Shown piece by piece: positions 33,038 to 42,239 of a stretch of 64,000 nt of DNA. The translations under genes and the position numbers were made by a program. The DNA comes from Pseudomonas fluorescens (GTDB lineage: Bacteria > Pseudomonadota > Gammaproteobacteria > Pseudomonadales > Pseudomonadaceae). Below the pieces are notes generated by a model. That model was given only the letters and a program-made list of their open reading frames with translations, had not been told where the DNA came from and ran no database searches. The stretch is from assembly GCF_001307155.1 (NCBI RefSeq), contig NZ_CP012830.1:3842501-3906500 (forward strand). Reading direction: 5' to 3'. Positions within the stretch are counted from its first letter, which is position 1; each line of letters opens with the position of its first letter.

Positions 33038-34027
33038 TTACTGAATCAGGCCGAACTCTTTGGCCAGCAGTTTGTAGTCCGCTACCTGCTTCTTCACGTA
33101 GGTGTCCAGCTCTGGCCCGGTCATGGCGAACGGGAACAGTTCACGCTGATCGCGCAGCTTGGCGAAGTCTTCCGAAGCCAGCAGTTTGTCGAAGGCGTTT
33201 TTCCACCAGGCGTATTCCGCATCGCTGACTTTTGGCCCGAGGTAGAAACCCCGAACCACTGGCCAGACGATGTCGTAGCCTTGCTCTTTGGCGGTCGGAA
33301 TGTCCTTCATTTCCGGCTCGTCGAGACGCTCGTTGGCGAACACGGCCAGCAGGCGCATGTCACCGCTCTGGATGTGCGGCATCGAGTCGGAGATGTCGGT
33401 GCTGCCGACCTGGATGTGACCACCGAGCAGCGCCGTAGCAATTTCGCCGCCGCCTTCGAGGGCGACGTAGCGCAGATCACGCGGGTTGATTCCGGCGGCC
33501 TTGGCAATCAGCGCGGTTTGCATCCAGTCCTGACTGCCCACCGTGCCACCGGAACCGATCACTACTTTGCTCGGGTCTTTCTTCAACGCCTGAACCAGGT
33601 CGTCGAGGTTCTTGTAGGGCGAGTCGCTTTTCACCGCGATGGCACCGTAGCTGGTGCCCACCGCTGCCAGCCAGCGCACGGCGTTTTCGTCGAAGCGGCC
33701 GAACTTGCCTTGGGCCAGGTTCAGCAGCGAGCCGCTGGACCAGGCCACCAGCGTGCCGGCATCGGCTGGGCGTTGGGCGACGACGGCGTTGTAAGCCACC
33801 GCGCCGACACCGCCGGGCATGTAGGTCACGCGCATCGGTTTGGTCAGGATTTTTTCGTTCACCAGCGCGCTTTGCGCCAGTTTGCAGGTCAGGTCGAAGC
33901 CTCCGCCGGGGGATGCCGGGGCAATGCATTCCGGGCGCTTGGGCTCGCCGGCCACATCGGCCAGCAGTGGGCCGGCGAACAGCAGGCAGCTGGCGGCTAA
34001 TGCAACTTTACGCAGTGATAAGTCCAT
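33038..34027 (-). CDS. tctC: Tricarboxylate-binding periplasmic protein TctC
   Basis: A 329-residue Bug-type binding protein. A signal peptide (VALAASCLLFAGPLLA) precedes the mature IAPASPGGGFDLTCKLAQSA. The conserved MPGGVGAVAYNAVVAQRPAD and GSGGTVGSQDWMQTALIAKA blocks form the ligand clamp. ATG 34027 follows GGAGACGAAAA; the longer frame from 34081 has no signal-like start. First transporter gene of the tctCBA unit. Confidence 0.93.
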   Translation of the reverse strand: MDLSLRKVALAASCLLFAGPLLADVAGEPKRPECIAPASPGGGFDLTCKLAQSALVNEKILTKPMRVTYMPGGVGAVAYNAVVAQRPADAGTLVAWSSGSLLNLAQGKFGRFDENAVRWLAAVGTSYGAIAVKSDSPYKNLDDLVQALKKDPSKVVIGSGGTVGSQDWMQTALIAKAAGINPRDLRYVALEGGGEIATALLGGHIQVGSTDISDSMPHIQSGDMRLLAVFANERLDEPEMKDIPTAKEQGYDIVWPVVRGFYLGPKVSDAEYAWWKNAFDKLLASEDFAKLRDQRELFPFAMTGPELDTYVKKQVADYKLLAKEFGLIQ

Positions 34028-34081
34028 TTTTCGTCTCCACAGGAGTTGTTGTTGTGTAGGAGCTGTCGTTTGTTGAATCAA

Positions 34082-35374
34082 TTACCAAAGGGCAACGCTG
34101 TAGCTCACCAGCAAACGCACTTCATCAGCGTCACGGGCAGAGTAGTTGGAGCGGTAGGTGGCATTGCGCAGACGCACGGCGACGTCCTTGAGGGCACCAC
34201 TTTGCACCACGTATTTGATCTCGGTGTTGCGTTCCCACTCTTCGCCGGTAGCACCGTTTTTCAGCTTGATGTTGTCACCGCTGATGTAACGGGTCATGAA
34301 GCTCAGGCCCGGAACCCCGAGCTTGGCGAAGTCGTAGTCGTAACGCGCCTGCCAGGAGTGTTCTTCGGCGCCGGCAAAGTCGTTGATCTGCACGAAGTTG
34401 ACCAGATACGGGTCGGCACCGTCGACATACGGGAAGGCGCTGTCACCGGACATGTGCTGATAACCGGCGGTGAGTTTATGCCCGCTCAAGGCATAACTCA
34501 CCAGGCCGTTGAGGGATTTGTTGTCGATCTTGCCGCCACGGGCCTGGCCCTGGTCATTGCTGATGGCCAGCCGCAGGTCGGTGGCAAAAGTGCCCGGACC
34601 GAACGGTTGCGAGGCGACCAGACCAAGGAAATGCTGGTTGTAGACCTCGCCCAGTTGAGCGAAGTGGTAACTGCCGGTGATCTTGTCGGTGAACTTGTAG
34701 TCGACACCGCCGAAATCGAAATGCGTGCCGGGCACGGTGCCGGCGAAACGGCTGTTCTTGTTGTTGAGGGCGATGTCCTCGAAATCGGTGCTGTCGCGGT
34801 CCTTGGCTTTATCGAGGCGCCCGCCGGTGAAGGTCAGGTTCTTGATTTCCTTTGAAGTCACCAGGCCGCCTTCAAAGGTCTGCGGCAGAATTCGCCCATC
34901 GTTGGGCTTGAGGGTCGGCAATTCAGGTATCAGGCTGCCGACTTTGAGCTCGGTAGCAGAGATCTTCATTTTGCCGGTCAGGCCAAGTTTGGAGTACTCA
35001 TTGGCGGCACGCCCGTCATCGTGGGTTGGCAGCAAGCCGGTGCCGGTACGGTCGGGGCTGGAATCGAGCTTGACCCCGAGCATGCCCAGCGCGTCGACAC
35101 CAAAACCCACGGTGCCGTCGGTGTAGCCTGACTGCACGTTGAGCATGAAGCCCTGGGCCCATTCGTCACGCTTGGACTGTTGAGCACTGGTGCCACTGCG
35201 AAAGTCGCGGTTGAAGTACATGTTACGGGTTTCGAGGGTCGCGCTACTGTCTTCGAAGAAGGCAGCCTGGCTGACAGGCGAAAAGCCGGCGAGGGCGGCG
35301 GCACTGGCGAGAGCTGTGGAGGCGAGGCGGGAAAAACGCGCAGGCGGGCAAGCCTGAGGCTGTGTGGACAGCAT
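34082..35374 (-). CDS. opdH: OprD-family porin OpdH (tricarboxylate-specific)
   Basis: A 430-residue outer-membrane beta-barrel: signal peptide ending near SPVSQA, then FFEDSSATLETRNMYFNRDF, the OprD hallmark. Strands include TFTGGRLDKAKDRDSTDFED and GYQHMSGDSAFPYVDG, and the final strand is VRLLVSYSVALW with a terminal aromatic. OprD-family barrels run 410-450 residues. Its place directly upstream of tctCBA and divergent from tctDE copies the P. aeruginosa opdH locus, so tricarboxylate uptake is inferred. ATG 35374 has GGAG at a proper distance; 35389 does not. Confidence 0.9.
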   Translation of the reverse strand: MLSTQPQACPPARFSRLASTALASAAALAGFSPVSQAAFFEDSSATLETRNMYFNRDFRSGTSAQQSKRDEWAQGFMLNVQSGYTDGTVGFGVDALGMLGVKLDSSPDRTGTGLLPTHDDGRAANEYSKLGLTGKMKISATELKVGSLIPELPTLKPNDGRILPQTFEGGLVTSKEIKNLTFTGGRLDKAKDRDSTDFEDIALNNKNSRFAGTVPGTHFDFGGVDYKFTDKITGSYHFAQLGEVYNQHFLGLVASQPFGPGTFATDLRLAISNDQGQARGGKIDNKSLNGLVSYALSGHKLTAGYQHMSGDSAFPYVDGADPYLVNFVQINDFAGAEEHSWQARYDYDFAKLGVPGLSFMTRYISGDNIKLKNGATGEEWERNTEIKYVVQSGALKDVAVRLRNATYRSNYSARDADEVRLLVSYSVALW

Positions 35375-35608
35375 GCTGAAATACTCCATTTATTGTTCTT
35401 ATTTGACGAAAACGCTTCGAGGCGTTTTTCGGTTGCAGCGCTTCATGGTCACGGCAGTCGAAACTGTCCGTGGCTGGACTCTAACGGGCTAACCTTTCTC
35501 CAACCTTTCAGCAGACTTTCATTGTTTTCGGTCTTCACAGAGGCGGATGCGGCTGTAAACTCCGCGCCAAAGAATGGCGTCGACCATCCCCGAACGAGGT
35601 AAAAAACC

Positions 35609-36280
35609 ATGCGTGTTCTTCTCGTCGAAGACCATCTGCAGTTGGCCGAAAGTGTCGCCCAAGCGCTCAAGAGCACCGGTTTGACCGTCGATGTGCTGCA
35701 CGATGGGGTAGCTGCCGACCTGGCCTTGAACAGCGAGGAGTACGCGGTGGCGATCCTTGATGTCGGCCTGCCGCGCATGGATGGTTTCGAGGTGCTGGCG
35801 CGTTTGCGCAGCCGTGGTAAGAACTTGCCGGTGCTGATGCTGACGGCCCGCAGCGACGTCAAGGACCGGGTTCACGGGCTCAACCTTGGCGCCGATGACT
35901 ACCTGGCCAAACCCTTTGAACTGACCGAGCTGGAAGCGCGGGTCAAGGCCCTGTTGCGGCGCAGCGTACTCGGCGGCGAGCGTCAGCAACGTTGCGGTGT
36001 GTTGGTGTATGACCTGGACACTCGGCGCTTCACCCTCGGCGATGAGCTGCTGACCCTGACTTCCCGTGAGCAAGCGGTGCTCGAGGCGTTGATCGCGCGC
36101 CCTGGGCGGGTGATGAGCAAGGAGCAGTTGGCCTCCCAGGTGTTTGGTCTGGACGAAGAGGCCAGCCCTGACGCCATCGAAATCTACGTCCACCGTTTGC
36201 GCAAGAAACTCGACGGCCATGCAGTCGCAATCGTGACCTTCAGGGGGCTCGGTTACCTGCTGGAAGCCCGCGATGCATAA
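35609..36280 (+). CDS. tctD: Response regulator TctD
   Basis: A 223-residue OmpR/PhoB-type regulator: receiver domain with LVEDH, phosphorylation Asp51 (VAILDVGLPRMDGF), T and K sites (MLTARSD, YLAKPFEL), and a winged-helix DNA-binding domain ending IEIYVHRLRKKL and TFRGLGYLLEA. It sits divergent from opdH-tctCBA with a 234-bp promoter gap and upstream of tctE with an 8-bp overlap. It should control tricarboxylate uptake genes. Confidence 0.93.
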   Translation: MRVLLVEDHLQLAESVAQALKSTGLTVDVLHDGVAADLALNSEEYAVAILDVGLPRMDGFEVLARLRSRGKNLPVLMLTARSDVKDRVHGLNLGADDYLAKPFELTELEARVKALLRRSVLGGERQQRCGVLVYDLDTRRFTLGDELLTLTSREQAVLEALIARPGRVMSKEQLASQVFGLDEEASPDAIEIYVHRLRKKLDGHAVAIVTFRGLGYLLEARDA

Positions 36281-37658
36281 GCCTGGCAGTCTGCGCTGGC
36301 GGCTACTGTGGAACCTCGCACTGCTGCTGGTGGTGCTGATGATCGCCAGCGGTTTGAGTGCCTACTGGAATGGTCGCGAAGCGGCCGACACGGCGTATGA
36401 CCGGACCTTGCTGGCCTCGGCGCGAACCATCGCCGCCGGGCTTTCCCAGCGCGATGGCAGCCTCAGCGCCGATGTGCCTTACGTGGCGCTGGATACATTC
36501 GCCTACGACAGTGCCGGACGCATTTACTACCAGGTCAACGACATCCATCAGCAGCTGATTTCCGGTTACGAAAACCTGCCCGGACCACCGCCAGGCACGC
36601 CGCGAACCGACGATTATCCAGCGCTGGCGCGGTTCTATGACGCCATTTACCAAGGGCAGAACGTGAGGGTAGTGAGCCTGCTCAAGCCGGTGACCGAACC
36701 GAACATGAATGGCATGGCGGAAATCCGCGTAGCGGAAACCGACGAGGCCCGCGTCCGCATGGCTCGCAGCCTGATGACCGATACCTTGCTGCGTCTGGGC
36801 CTGCTGGCAGTGGGGGCGTTGCTGTTGGTGTGGTTTGCGGTGAGCGCGGCACTGCGCCCGCTCGAGCGTTTGCGCACGGTGGTGGAGGAGCGGCAATCGG
36901 ATGACCTTCGGCCTTTGCCACTGGTAGAAGTGCAGCGTGAATTGTGGCCGCTGGTACGCGCGCTTAACCACTTTACCGAGCGCTTGCGCAGGCAGTTCGA
37001 GCGTCAGGCGCAGTTCATCGCCGATGCCGCCCATGAGTTGCGAACGCCGTTGGCGGCTCTTAAAGCAAGGCTCGAATTAGGACTGCGGGCGGGCGAGCCG
37101 CAAATCTGGCGAAATACGTTGGAGAGCGCCGCTCAGGGCACCGATCGGCTGACTCATCTGGCGAATCAATTGCTCTCGCTTGCACGCGTCGAGAACGGTG
37201 CGCGGGCGATTGCCGAGGGTGGGGCGCAGTTGCTCGATTTGAGTCAGCTGGCTCGTGAACTGGGCATGGCCATGGCGCCGTTGGCCCACGCGCGGGGCGT
37301 CGCGTTGGCGTTGGAGGCTGAGGAGCCGGTGTGGCTGCGCGGCGAACCAACGCTGTTGAATGAGCTGCTGAGCAATCTGGTGGATAACGCCTTGGCTCAC
37401 ACGCCCCCCGGCGGCAACGTGATCTTGCGCGTCAGTGCGCCCGCGGTGCTGGAGGTCGAGGATGATGGGCCGGGGATTCCGCTTGAGGAGCGCGACCGGG
37501 TGTTTGAACGCTTCTACCGGCGTAATCAGCAGGTGGCGGGTTCAGGCCTGGGCCTGGCGATTGTCGGTGAAATCTGCCGCGCCCATCTGGCCCAGATCAG
37601 CCTGCACGATGGCGCGCAACGTGGGCTGAAGGTTCGGGTCAGTTTTATCGCCGGGTAG
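36273..37658 (+). CDS. tctE: Sensor histidine kinase TctE
   Basis: A 461-residue kinase. TM1 is NLALLLVVLMIASGLSAY; a periplasmic domain of about 130 residues (TctE N-terminal type) follows, then TM2 LLAVGALLLVWFAVSAA and HAMP-like linker. The H box DAAHELRTPLAALKARL has His254; N box LLSNLVDNALAHTPPGG; G boxes VEDDGPGIP and GSGLGLAIVGEI. It senses extracytoplasmic citrate-type ligands and phosphorylates TctD. Translation is coupled to tctD by the ATGCATAA overlap. Confidence 0.93.
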   Translation: MHKPGSLRWRLLWNLALLLVVLMIASGLSAYWNGREAADTAYDRTLLASARTIAAGLSQRDGSLSADVPYVALDTFAYDSAGRIYYQVNDIHQQLISGYENLPGPPPGTPRTDDYPALARFYDAIYQGQNVRVVSLLKPVTEPNMNGMAEIRVAETDEARVRMARSLMTDTLLRLGLLAVGALLLVWFAVSAALRPLERLRTVVEERQSDDLRPLPLVEVQRELWPLVRALNHFTERLRRQFERQAQFIADAAHELRTPLAALKARLELGLRAGEPQIWRNTLESAAQGTDRLTHLANQLLSLARVENGARAIAEGGAQLLDLSQLARELGMAMAPLAHARGVALALEAEEPVWLRGEPTLLNELLSNLVDNALAHTPPGGNVILRVSAPAVLEVEDDGPGIPLEERDRVFERFYRRNQQVAGSGLGLAIVGEICRAHLAQISLHDGAQRGLKVRVSFIAG

Positions 37659-37689
37659 GGCTGATTACCTGCGAGCGAAACACAATACC

Positions 37690-37837
37690 TGTGGCGAGGG
37701 GGCTTGCCCCCGCTGGAGCGCGAAGCGGTCCCAAGAATGGTCACCGCGTTTTATCTGAATCAACGACTCAGCCGATTTTACGACTGCTTCGCAGCCGAAC
37801 GGGGCGGTGCGGCGTTCCGACAAGCCCCTCGCCACAG
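37690..37837. repeat. Paired REP element, family A, right unit interrupted
   Basis: The left unit GTGGCGAGGGGGCTTGCCCC is intact. The right unit should read CGAACGGGGGCAAGCCCCCTCG but instead carries about 16 extra bases (GGTGCGGCGTTCCGAC) in its middle. The spacer has TTTTACGACTGCTTCGCAGC as in the other copies. Confidence 0.8.
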
Positions 37838-37854
37838 ACGCCCCTCTGCAGTGA

Positions 37855-38676
37855 TCAATAAAACATCGATCGTGACTCATCCAGATCGCTGCACATTGCC
37901 GTGTTCTCCGGATCAATCCCCAGTTTCTTGAACGCCGGCACGTTGAGCACGTCAATTCTGGACAACGGATGATCGGTGTCCTTGTGGCAATACAGGCTGG
38001 CGATCTGCACCAGATCGACATAATCGACCTGCTCGGACTGACGCTTGAAGTCCAGATACAGCCCCGGCAGTTTCACCAGCATTTCCGGAAACTCCCAGAC
38101 CTGCAGCAGCTTGTCACCGAGCAGCGGATGAATGTGTTCGATCACATGGTTGAGGCTGACCGGGTCTGACAGCAGCTCGTAGTGGTCTTCGGCATAGGTC
38201 AGAATTGGCAGCACGCCGATCTGATGCACCAACCCGCCAAGGGCCGCCTGATCCGGTTTCAATTGGGTATGAGTGCGGCACAGTGCATAGCTGACACCGG
38301 CGATTTCCAGGCTCTTGCGCCAGACTTCGCGCATCTTCTGTTCCACCACCTCGGAGCGGGCGTGGAAAATCTGTTCCATGACCAGACCGATAGCCAGGTT
38401 GCTGCTGTAATTGATGCCCAGTCGGGTGATTGCCGTGTGCAGGTCTGTCACTTCCTGAGCCGCACGCAGCAACGGACTGTTGACCACTTTGATCAGCCGC
38501 GCGGACAACGCGGTGTCGCGGCCGATGACTTTACTCAGGTCGGCGACGCTGATTTCCGGGTCTTCGGCGGCCTTGCGAATCTGCAGGGCCACTTCCGGTA
38601 ACGTTGGCAGAACCAGGTCATCGTTATCGATGGCCTCAACCAAATCCTGTTGGACCTTTTCCGCCAGCTCGCTCAT
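37855..38676 (-). CDS. HDOD domain protein
   Basis: A 273-residue protein. An HDOD domain covers ~15-215: LPTLPEVALQIRKAAEDPEI, VADLSKVIGRDTALSARLIK, VVNSPLLRAAQEVTDLHTAI and GGLVHQIGVLPIL (in place of HD). HDOD proteins are HD-domain relatives without the metal-ligand pair and are used in signalling and c-di-GMP-linked regulation. There is no receiver or other domain. It stands alone between a REP pair and ygfZ on the same strand. Confidence 0.88.
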   Translation of the reverse strand: MSELAEKVQQDLVEAIDNDDLVLPTLPEVALQIRKAAEDPEISVADLSKVIGRDTALSARLIKVVNSPLLRAAQEVTDLHTAITRLGINYSSNLAIGLVMEQIFHARSEVVEQKMREVWRKSLEIAGVSYALCRTHTQLKPDQAALGGLVHQIGVLPILTYAEDHYELLSDPVSLNHVIEHIHPLLGDKLLQVWEFPEMLVKLPGLYLDFKRQSEQVDYVDLVQIASLYCHKDTDHPLSRIDVLNVPAFKKLGIDPENTAMCSDLDESRSMFY

Positions 38677-38712
38677 TTAGTTTCTCTAGGGCATTGCAAA
38701 AAAATGCTGCAA

Positions 38713-39654
38713 TTAACGCTGGATCTCGAGGTCACGATCCAGTTGGTAAGGCAGGTCGAGCAGGTGCAGGGCCGGGCCCTCCAGGGCGCCAAGATGCACG
38801 TCGCCACTGTCCGCGGCTTCGGCTTGCAGCACCGCCAACAGCTCGATGTTCTGTTCGGCATGAGCGGCAATCACCACTTCACCGATGGAGCTGCCGTGGG
38901 TTGGGGAAAACAGTGCGATGCCTGGCTCGGGCAGCTCGGTGGCGTCGAGTTGCAGGCGATACAGCCGACGCTTGAGCTTGCCCAGGTACTGCATGCGCGC
39001 GACGATTTCCTGGCCGGTGTAGCAACCTTTCTTGAAGCTCACGCCGCCTACCGCTTGCAGGTTGAGCATTTGCGGAATGAACAGCTCGCGGGTTTGCGGC
39101 ATGACCTGGCCGATGCCGGCGCGGATCTGCCCGAGCAGCCACTGGTTCAGGTCGCCTTCAGGCAGCAATGCGGCCAGCGAGTTGCGCAAGGTGCCGGCCT
39201 GACTGGCCGCCGCCCAGAGTTCGACGCGATCGGATGACACTCGAATGGCAATCAGACCGCCTGCGCGGGCAACTGCGCCGTCTTCCCGGGGAAGCGCCAG
39301 GCCCAGGCCGGACAGGACGGCTTCCGAGTGCTGCAGGCCAAAGCGAACCCAGTCAGCGCTTTCGTCGGTCAGCTTGGATTTGGAGAACACCGCGTACTTT
39401 TTCAGGTCCGCCAACTGTGGCTCCAGCAACTCGCTGGCCATCGCCAACAGGACCCCATCACCTTCCAGCAGGATGCGAAAACTCGACTGCATGCGGCCTT
39501 TCTGGGTGCAGCGTGCACCGAGGCTGGCGTGGGTGTCGCTCAGGTAATTGAGGTTGCAGGTCAATTGTCCCTGAAGGAACTTGCTGGCGTCGGAGCCGCG
39601 AACGGCGAGTACGCCTTCATGGGACAAGGTGCAGAAAAAAGCAGAATCAGCCAT
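38713..39654 (-). CDS. ygfZ: Folate-binding Fe-S cluster repair protein YgfZ
   Basis: A 313-residue member of the GcvT-like family: LAVRGSDASKFLQGQLTCNL (N-terminal folate-fold), ARCTQKGRMQSSFRILLEGD, and the diagnostic KGCYTGQEIVARMQY with the conserved Cys. It uses tetrahydrofolate in maintenance of Fe-S enzymes such as MiaB. It is divergent from sdhE, a flavinylation factor for the Fe-S enzyme succinate dehydrogenase, as in many gamma-proteobacteria. Confidence 0.94.
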   Translation of the reverse strand: MADSAFFCTLSHEGVLAVRGSDASKFLQGQLTCNLNYLSDTHASLGARCTQKGRMQSSFRILLEGDGVLLAMASELLEPQLADLKKYAVFSKSKLTDESADWVRFGLQHSEAVLSGLGLALPREDGAVARAGGLIAIRVSSDRVELWAAASQAGTLRNSLAALLPEGDLNQWLLGQIRAGIGQVMPQTRELFIPQMLNLQAVGGVSFKKGCYTGQEIVARMQYLGKLKRRLYRLQLDATELPEPGIALFSPTHGSSIGEVVIAAHAEQNIELLAVLQAEAADSGDVHLGALEGPALHLLDLPYQLDRDLEIQR

Positions 39655-39803
39655 GGGTCATCGCAGGGTAAAGAGTCTGGAGCACATCATAAGGGGGCGC
39701 CCTTGAAATGGGTAGTTCACAAAGGTTCGAACGTGCCCGACCAAAGCCGACTGTTCGACGGGGATTGGGGCTGTATACTTGCGCTCTATTTGAGGAGCGC
39801 TCC

Positions 39804-40058
39804 ATGGTCGAAGATGTTGAACTGAATCGCCTCTACTGGCACAGCCGCCGCGGCATGCTCGAGCTTGACGTGTTGCTCGTGCCGTTTGTCAAAGAGGTTT
39901 ATCCGCACCTCAACGATGTCGATCGCGAGTGCTACCGCAAACTGCTCGAATGCGAAGATCAGGACATGTTCGGCTGGTTCATGGAACGCGCCGAGTCGGA
40001 AGACCCTGAGCTGCAGCGCATGGTTCGCATGATTCTGGACCGTGTCCAACCCAAGTGA
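39804..40058 (+). CDS. sdhE: FAD assembly factor SdhE
   Basis: An 84-residue protein: ELNRLYWHSRRGMLELDVLL with the RGMLELD motif that binds the flavoprotein, then CEDQDMFGWFMERAESEDPE and RMVRMILDRVQ. It attaches FAD to succinate dehydrogenase SdhA. ATG 39804 follows TTTGAGGAGCGCTCC; the frame to 39708 is a fortuitous extension through the promoter, which contains a TATACT element at about 39775. Confidence 0.94.
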   Translation: MVEDVELNRLYWHSRRGMLELDVLLVPFVKEVYPHLNDVDRECYRKLLECEDQDMFGWFMERAESEDPELQRMVRMILDRVQPK

Positions 40059-40065
40059 GAGTGTC

Positions 40066-40205
40066 CTGTCTCACAGTGACTGTTTCTTTTTGACGGCGTC
40101 TGTTGTCGCCATGCCGCGTTGCCGCTCCTCGCCATAGCGGGCTATGACTTGTCGCGGCGCCTTGCCTGGCAACAACAGCCACTCGCCAAAAGAGAAACGT
40201 AACTG
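40066..40205. repeat. 140-bp imperfect inverted repeat between sdhE and ygfX
   Basis: The left arm CAGTGACTGTTTCTTTTTG is complementary with few gaps to the right arm CAAAAGAGAAACGTAACTG. The next layer, TGTTGTCGCCATGCCGCG, pairs loosely with GCCTGGCAACAACA, and the centre CATAG-CGGG-CTATG is a hairpin tip. It resembles a small MITE or a large REP-type element and ends at the ygfX start codon. Confidence 0.55.
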
Positions 40206-40654
40206 TGAGAAAGGACACCCAGTTTGAGTGCCGCTGGCATGCCTCACGGCAATTGCTGGCGGCTTATCTTCTTGCCCAGCTGTTCGCGCTGGGTTCGCTG
40301 TTGCTGCTCTCTATGCCGCTATGGGCCAGTTTGCTCGGCATAACGCTGTGTGTGGCTCACGGTTTTTGGGTGTTGCCGCGACAGATTCTACTGACGCACC
40401 CGCAGGCATTCCGCGGCTTGCGTCGGGACGCTGATGGTTGGCAATTGTGGAATCAGGCGTCGGGTTGGCAAGCTGTGCAATTGCGTCCAGACAGCCTGGC
40501 GCTACCGTTGGTCGTCGTGTTGCGTTTTCGTCTGCGCGGCGAGCGGCGGGTCCGGGCGATCTGTGTGCCGCGTGATGCGCAGGCGGCGGATGTTCACCGA
40601 CGCCTGCGGGTCCGGCTCAAGTTCAGTCGGCGTAGGTGGGCGGCACCAGAATAG
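40205..40654 (+). CDS. ygfX: YgfX family protein
   Basis: A 149-residue protein with FECRWHASRQLLAAYLLAQL, two helices (LLAAYLLAQLFALGSLLLLS and PLWASLLGITLCVAHGFWVL), and a cytoplasmic tail with RRDADGWQLWNQASGWQAVQ. This is the YgfX/CptA-like family that accompanies SdhE; in E. coli YgfX affects cytoskeletal proteins and succinate dehydrogenase. The best start is GTG 40205, at the edge of an inverted repeat, so the native start region may have been altered. Its 3' end overlaps the convergent nadB by 32 bp. Confidence 0.8.
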   Translation: MRKDTQFECRWHASRQLLAAYLLAQLFALGSLLLLSMPLWASLLGITLCVAHGFWVLPRQILLTHPQAFRGLRRDADGWQLWNQASGWQAVQLRPDSLALPLVVVLRFRLRGERRVRAICVPRDAQAADVHRRLRVRLKFSRRRWAAPE

Positions 40655-42239
40655 TGTCCAGCGCTTCTGGCAGCATGTTCGGGTAATCGAGGGTGTAATG
40701 CAGGCCGCGACTTTCCTTGCGCTCCATGGCTGAGCGAATCATCAGTTCTGCCACCTGGGCCAGATTACGCAGTTCGATCAAATCCCGGCTGACCTTGTAG
40801 TTGCTATAGAACTCGTCGATCTCGTCCAGCAGCAGGCGCACGCGATGCTGGGCGCGTTGCAGGCGCTTATTGGTGCGCACGATGCCCACGTAGTCCCACA
40901 TGAACCGCCGAAGCTCATCCCAGTTGTGCGCAATGATCACGTCTTCGTCGGAGTCGGTGACCTGGCTGGCGTCCCAGGCGGGCAGGGTGCTCGGAATCTC
41001 GACTTGAGGCAGTTGTTCAAGAATGTCTGCCGCCGCCGAACGGGCATAGACGAAACACTCCAGCAGCGAGTTGCTGGCCATGCGGTTGGCGCCGTGCAGG
41101 CCGGTGAAGCTGGTTTCGCCAATCGCATACAGGCCTGGCACGTCGGTACGACCGTGTTGGTCGACCATGACACCACCGCAGGTATAGTGCGCAGCCGGAA
41201 CCACCGGGATCGGCTGCTTGGTGATGTCGATGGAGAATTCCAGGCAGCGTTCGTACACCGTCGGGAAGTGCGACTTGATGAACGATGCAGGCTTGTGGCT
41301 GATATCCAGGTACACGCAGTCGATACCCAGGCGCTTCATTTCATGGTCGATTGCCCGGGCAACGATGTCCCGTGGCGCCAGCTCGGCACGCGGGTCAAAA
41401 CGCGGCATGAAGCGTTCGCCGTTCGGCAGTTTCAAATGTGCGCCTTCACCGCGCAGGGCTTCGGTAATCAGGAAGCTTTTGGCTTGTGGGTGGTAGAGGC
41501 AGGTGGGGTGGAACTGGTTGAACTCCAGATTCGCCACCCGGCAGCCCGAACGCCAGGCCATGGCAATGCCGTCGCCGCAAGCGCCGTCAGGGTTGCTGGT
41601 GTAGAGATAGACTTTCGCGGCACCGCCGGAGGCGAGGATCACGAACCGCGCGCCATAGGTATCGACTTCGCCAGTGCCGCGATTGAGCACATAGGCGCCA
41701 AGGCAGCGATCACCTTCCAGGCCCAGGCGTTTTTCGGTGATCAAATCAACGGCGACCCGTTGCTCCAGCAACTCGATGTTCGGCCGTTGTCGTGCTTGAT
41801 CAAGCAACGTATTGAAAATCGCAGCGCCTGTGGCGTCGGCGGCATGAATAATGCGCCGATGGCTGTGACCGCCTTCGCGGGTCAGGTGAAACTCGAAACC
41901 GCCGTCTTCAGTGCCGGACTGTTCATCGCGGGTGAATGGTACGCCCTGATCGATCAACCATTGAATGGCTTCGCGGCTATGCTCGACGGTAAAACGCACG
42001 GCGTCTTCGTGGCACAGGCCGCCGCCAGCGTTGAGCGTGTCATCGACGTGGGATTCAACGGTATCGGTGTCATCCAGCACGGCAGCGACACCACCCTGGG
42101 CCCAGTACGTCGAACCGTTGGCGAGGTTGCCTTTGCTCAGTACGGCAATGCGCAAATGATCGGGCAAGGTCAATGCCAGACTCAAACCGGCAGCGCCGCT
42201 GCCAATCACCAGAACATCGTGTTGAAACTGTTGGCTCAT
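40623..42239 (-). CDS. nadB: L-aspartate oxidase
   Basis: A 538-residue flavoenzyme: FAD motif VLVIGSGAAGLSLAL (~9-23), STYWAQGGVAAVLDDTDTVE, HRRIIHAADATGAAIF, the active-site Arg/His region FHPTCLYHP and PAAHYTCGGVMVD, and GLYAIGETSFTGLHGANRMA. The length equals that of E. coli/Pseudomonas NadB. It oxidises L-aspartate to iminoaspartate, the first step of NAD synthesis. ATG 42239 is chosen; 37 more codons upstream lack family sequence. It is divergent from algU, the usual arrangement. Confidence 0.96.
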   Translation of the reverse strand: MSQQFQHDVLVIGSGAAGLSLALTLPDHLRIAVLSKGNLANGSTYWAQGGVAAVLDDTDTVESHVDDTLNAGGGLCHEDAVRFTVEHSREAIQWLIDQGVPFTRDEQSGTEDGGFEFHLTREGGHSHRRIIHAADATGAAIFNTLLDQARQRPNIELLEQRVAVDLITEKRLGLEGDRCLGAYVLNRGTGEVDTYGARFVILASGGAAKVYLYTSNPDGACGDGIAMAWRSGCRVANLEFNQFHPTCLYHPQAKSFLITEALRGEGAHLKLPNGERFMPRFDPRAELAPRDIVARAIDHEMKRLGIDCVYLDISHKPASFIKSHFPTVYERCLEFSIDITKQPIPVVPAAHYTCGGVMVDQHGRTDVPGLYAIGETSFTGLHGANRMASNSLLECFVYARSAAADILEQLPQVEIPSTLPAWDASQVTDSDEDVIIAHNWDELRRFMWDYVGIVRTNKRLQRAQHRVRLLLDEIDEFYSNYKVSRDLIELRNLAQVAELMIRSAMERKESRGLHYTLDYPNMLPEALDTILVPPTYAD

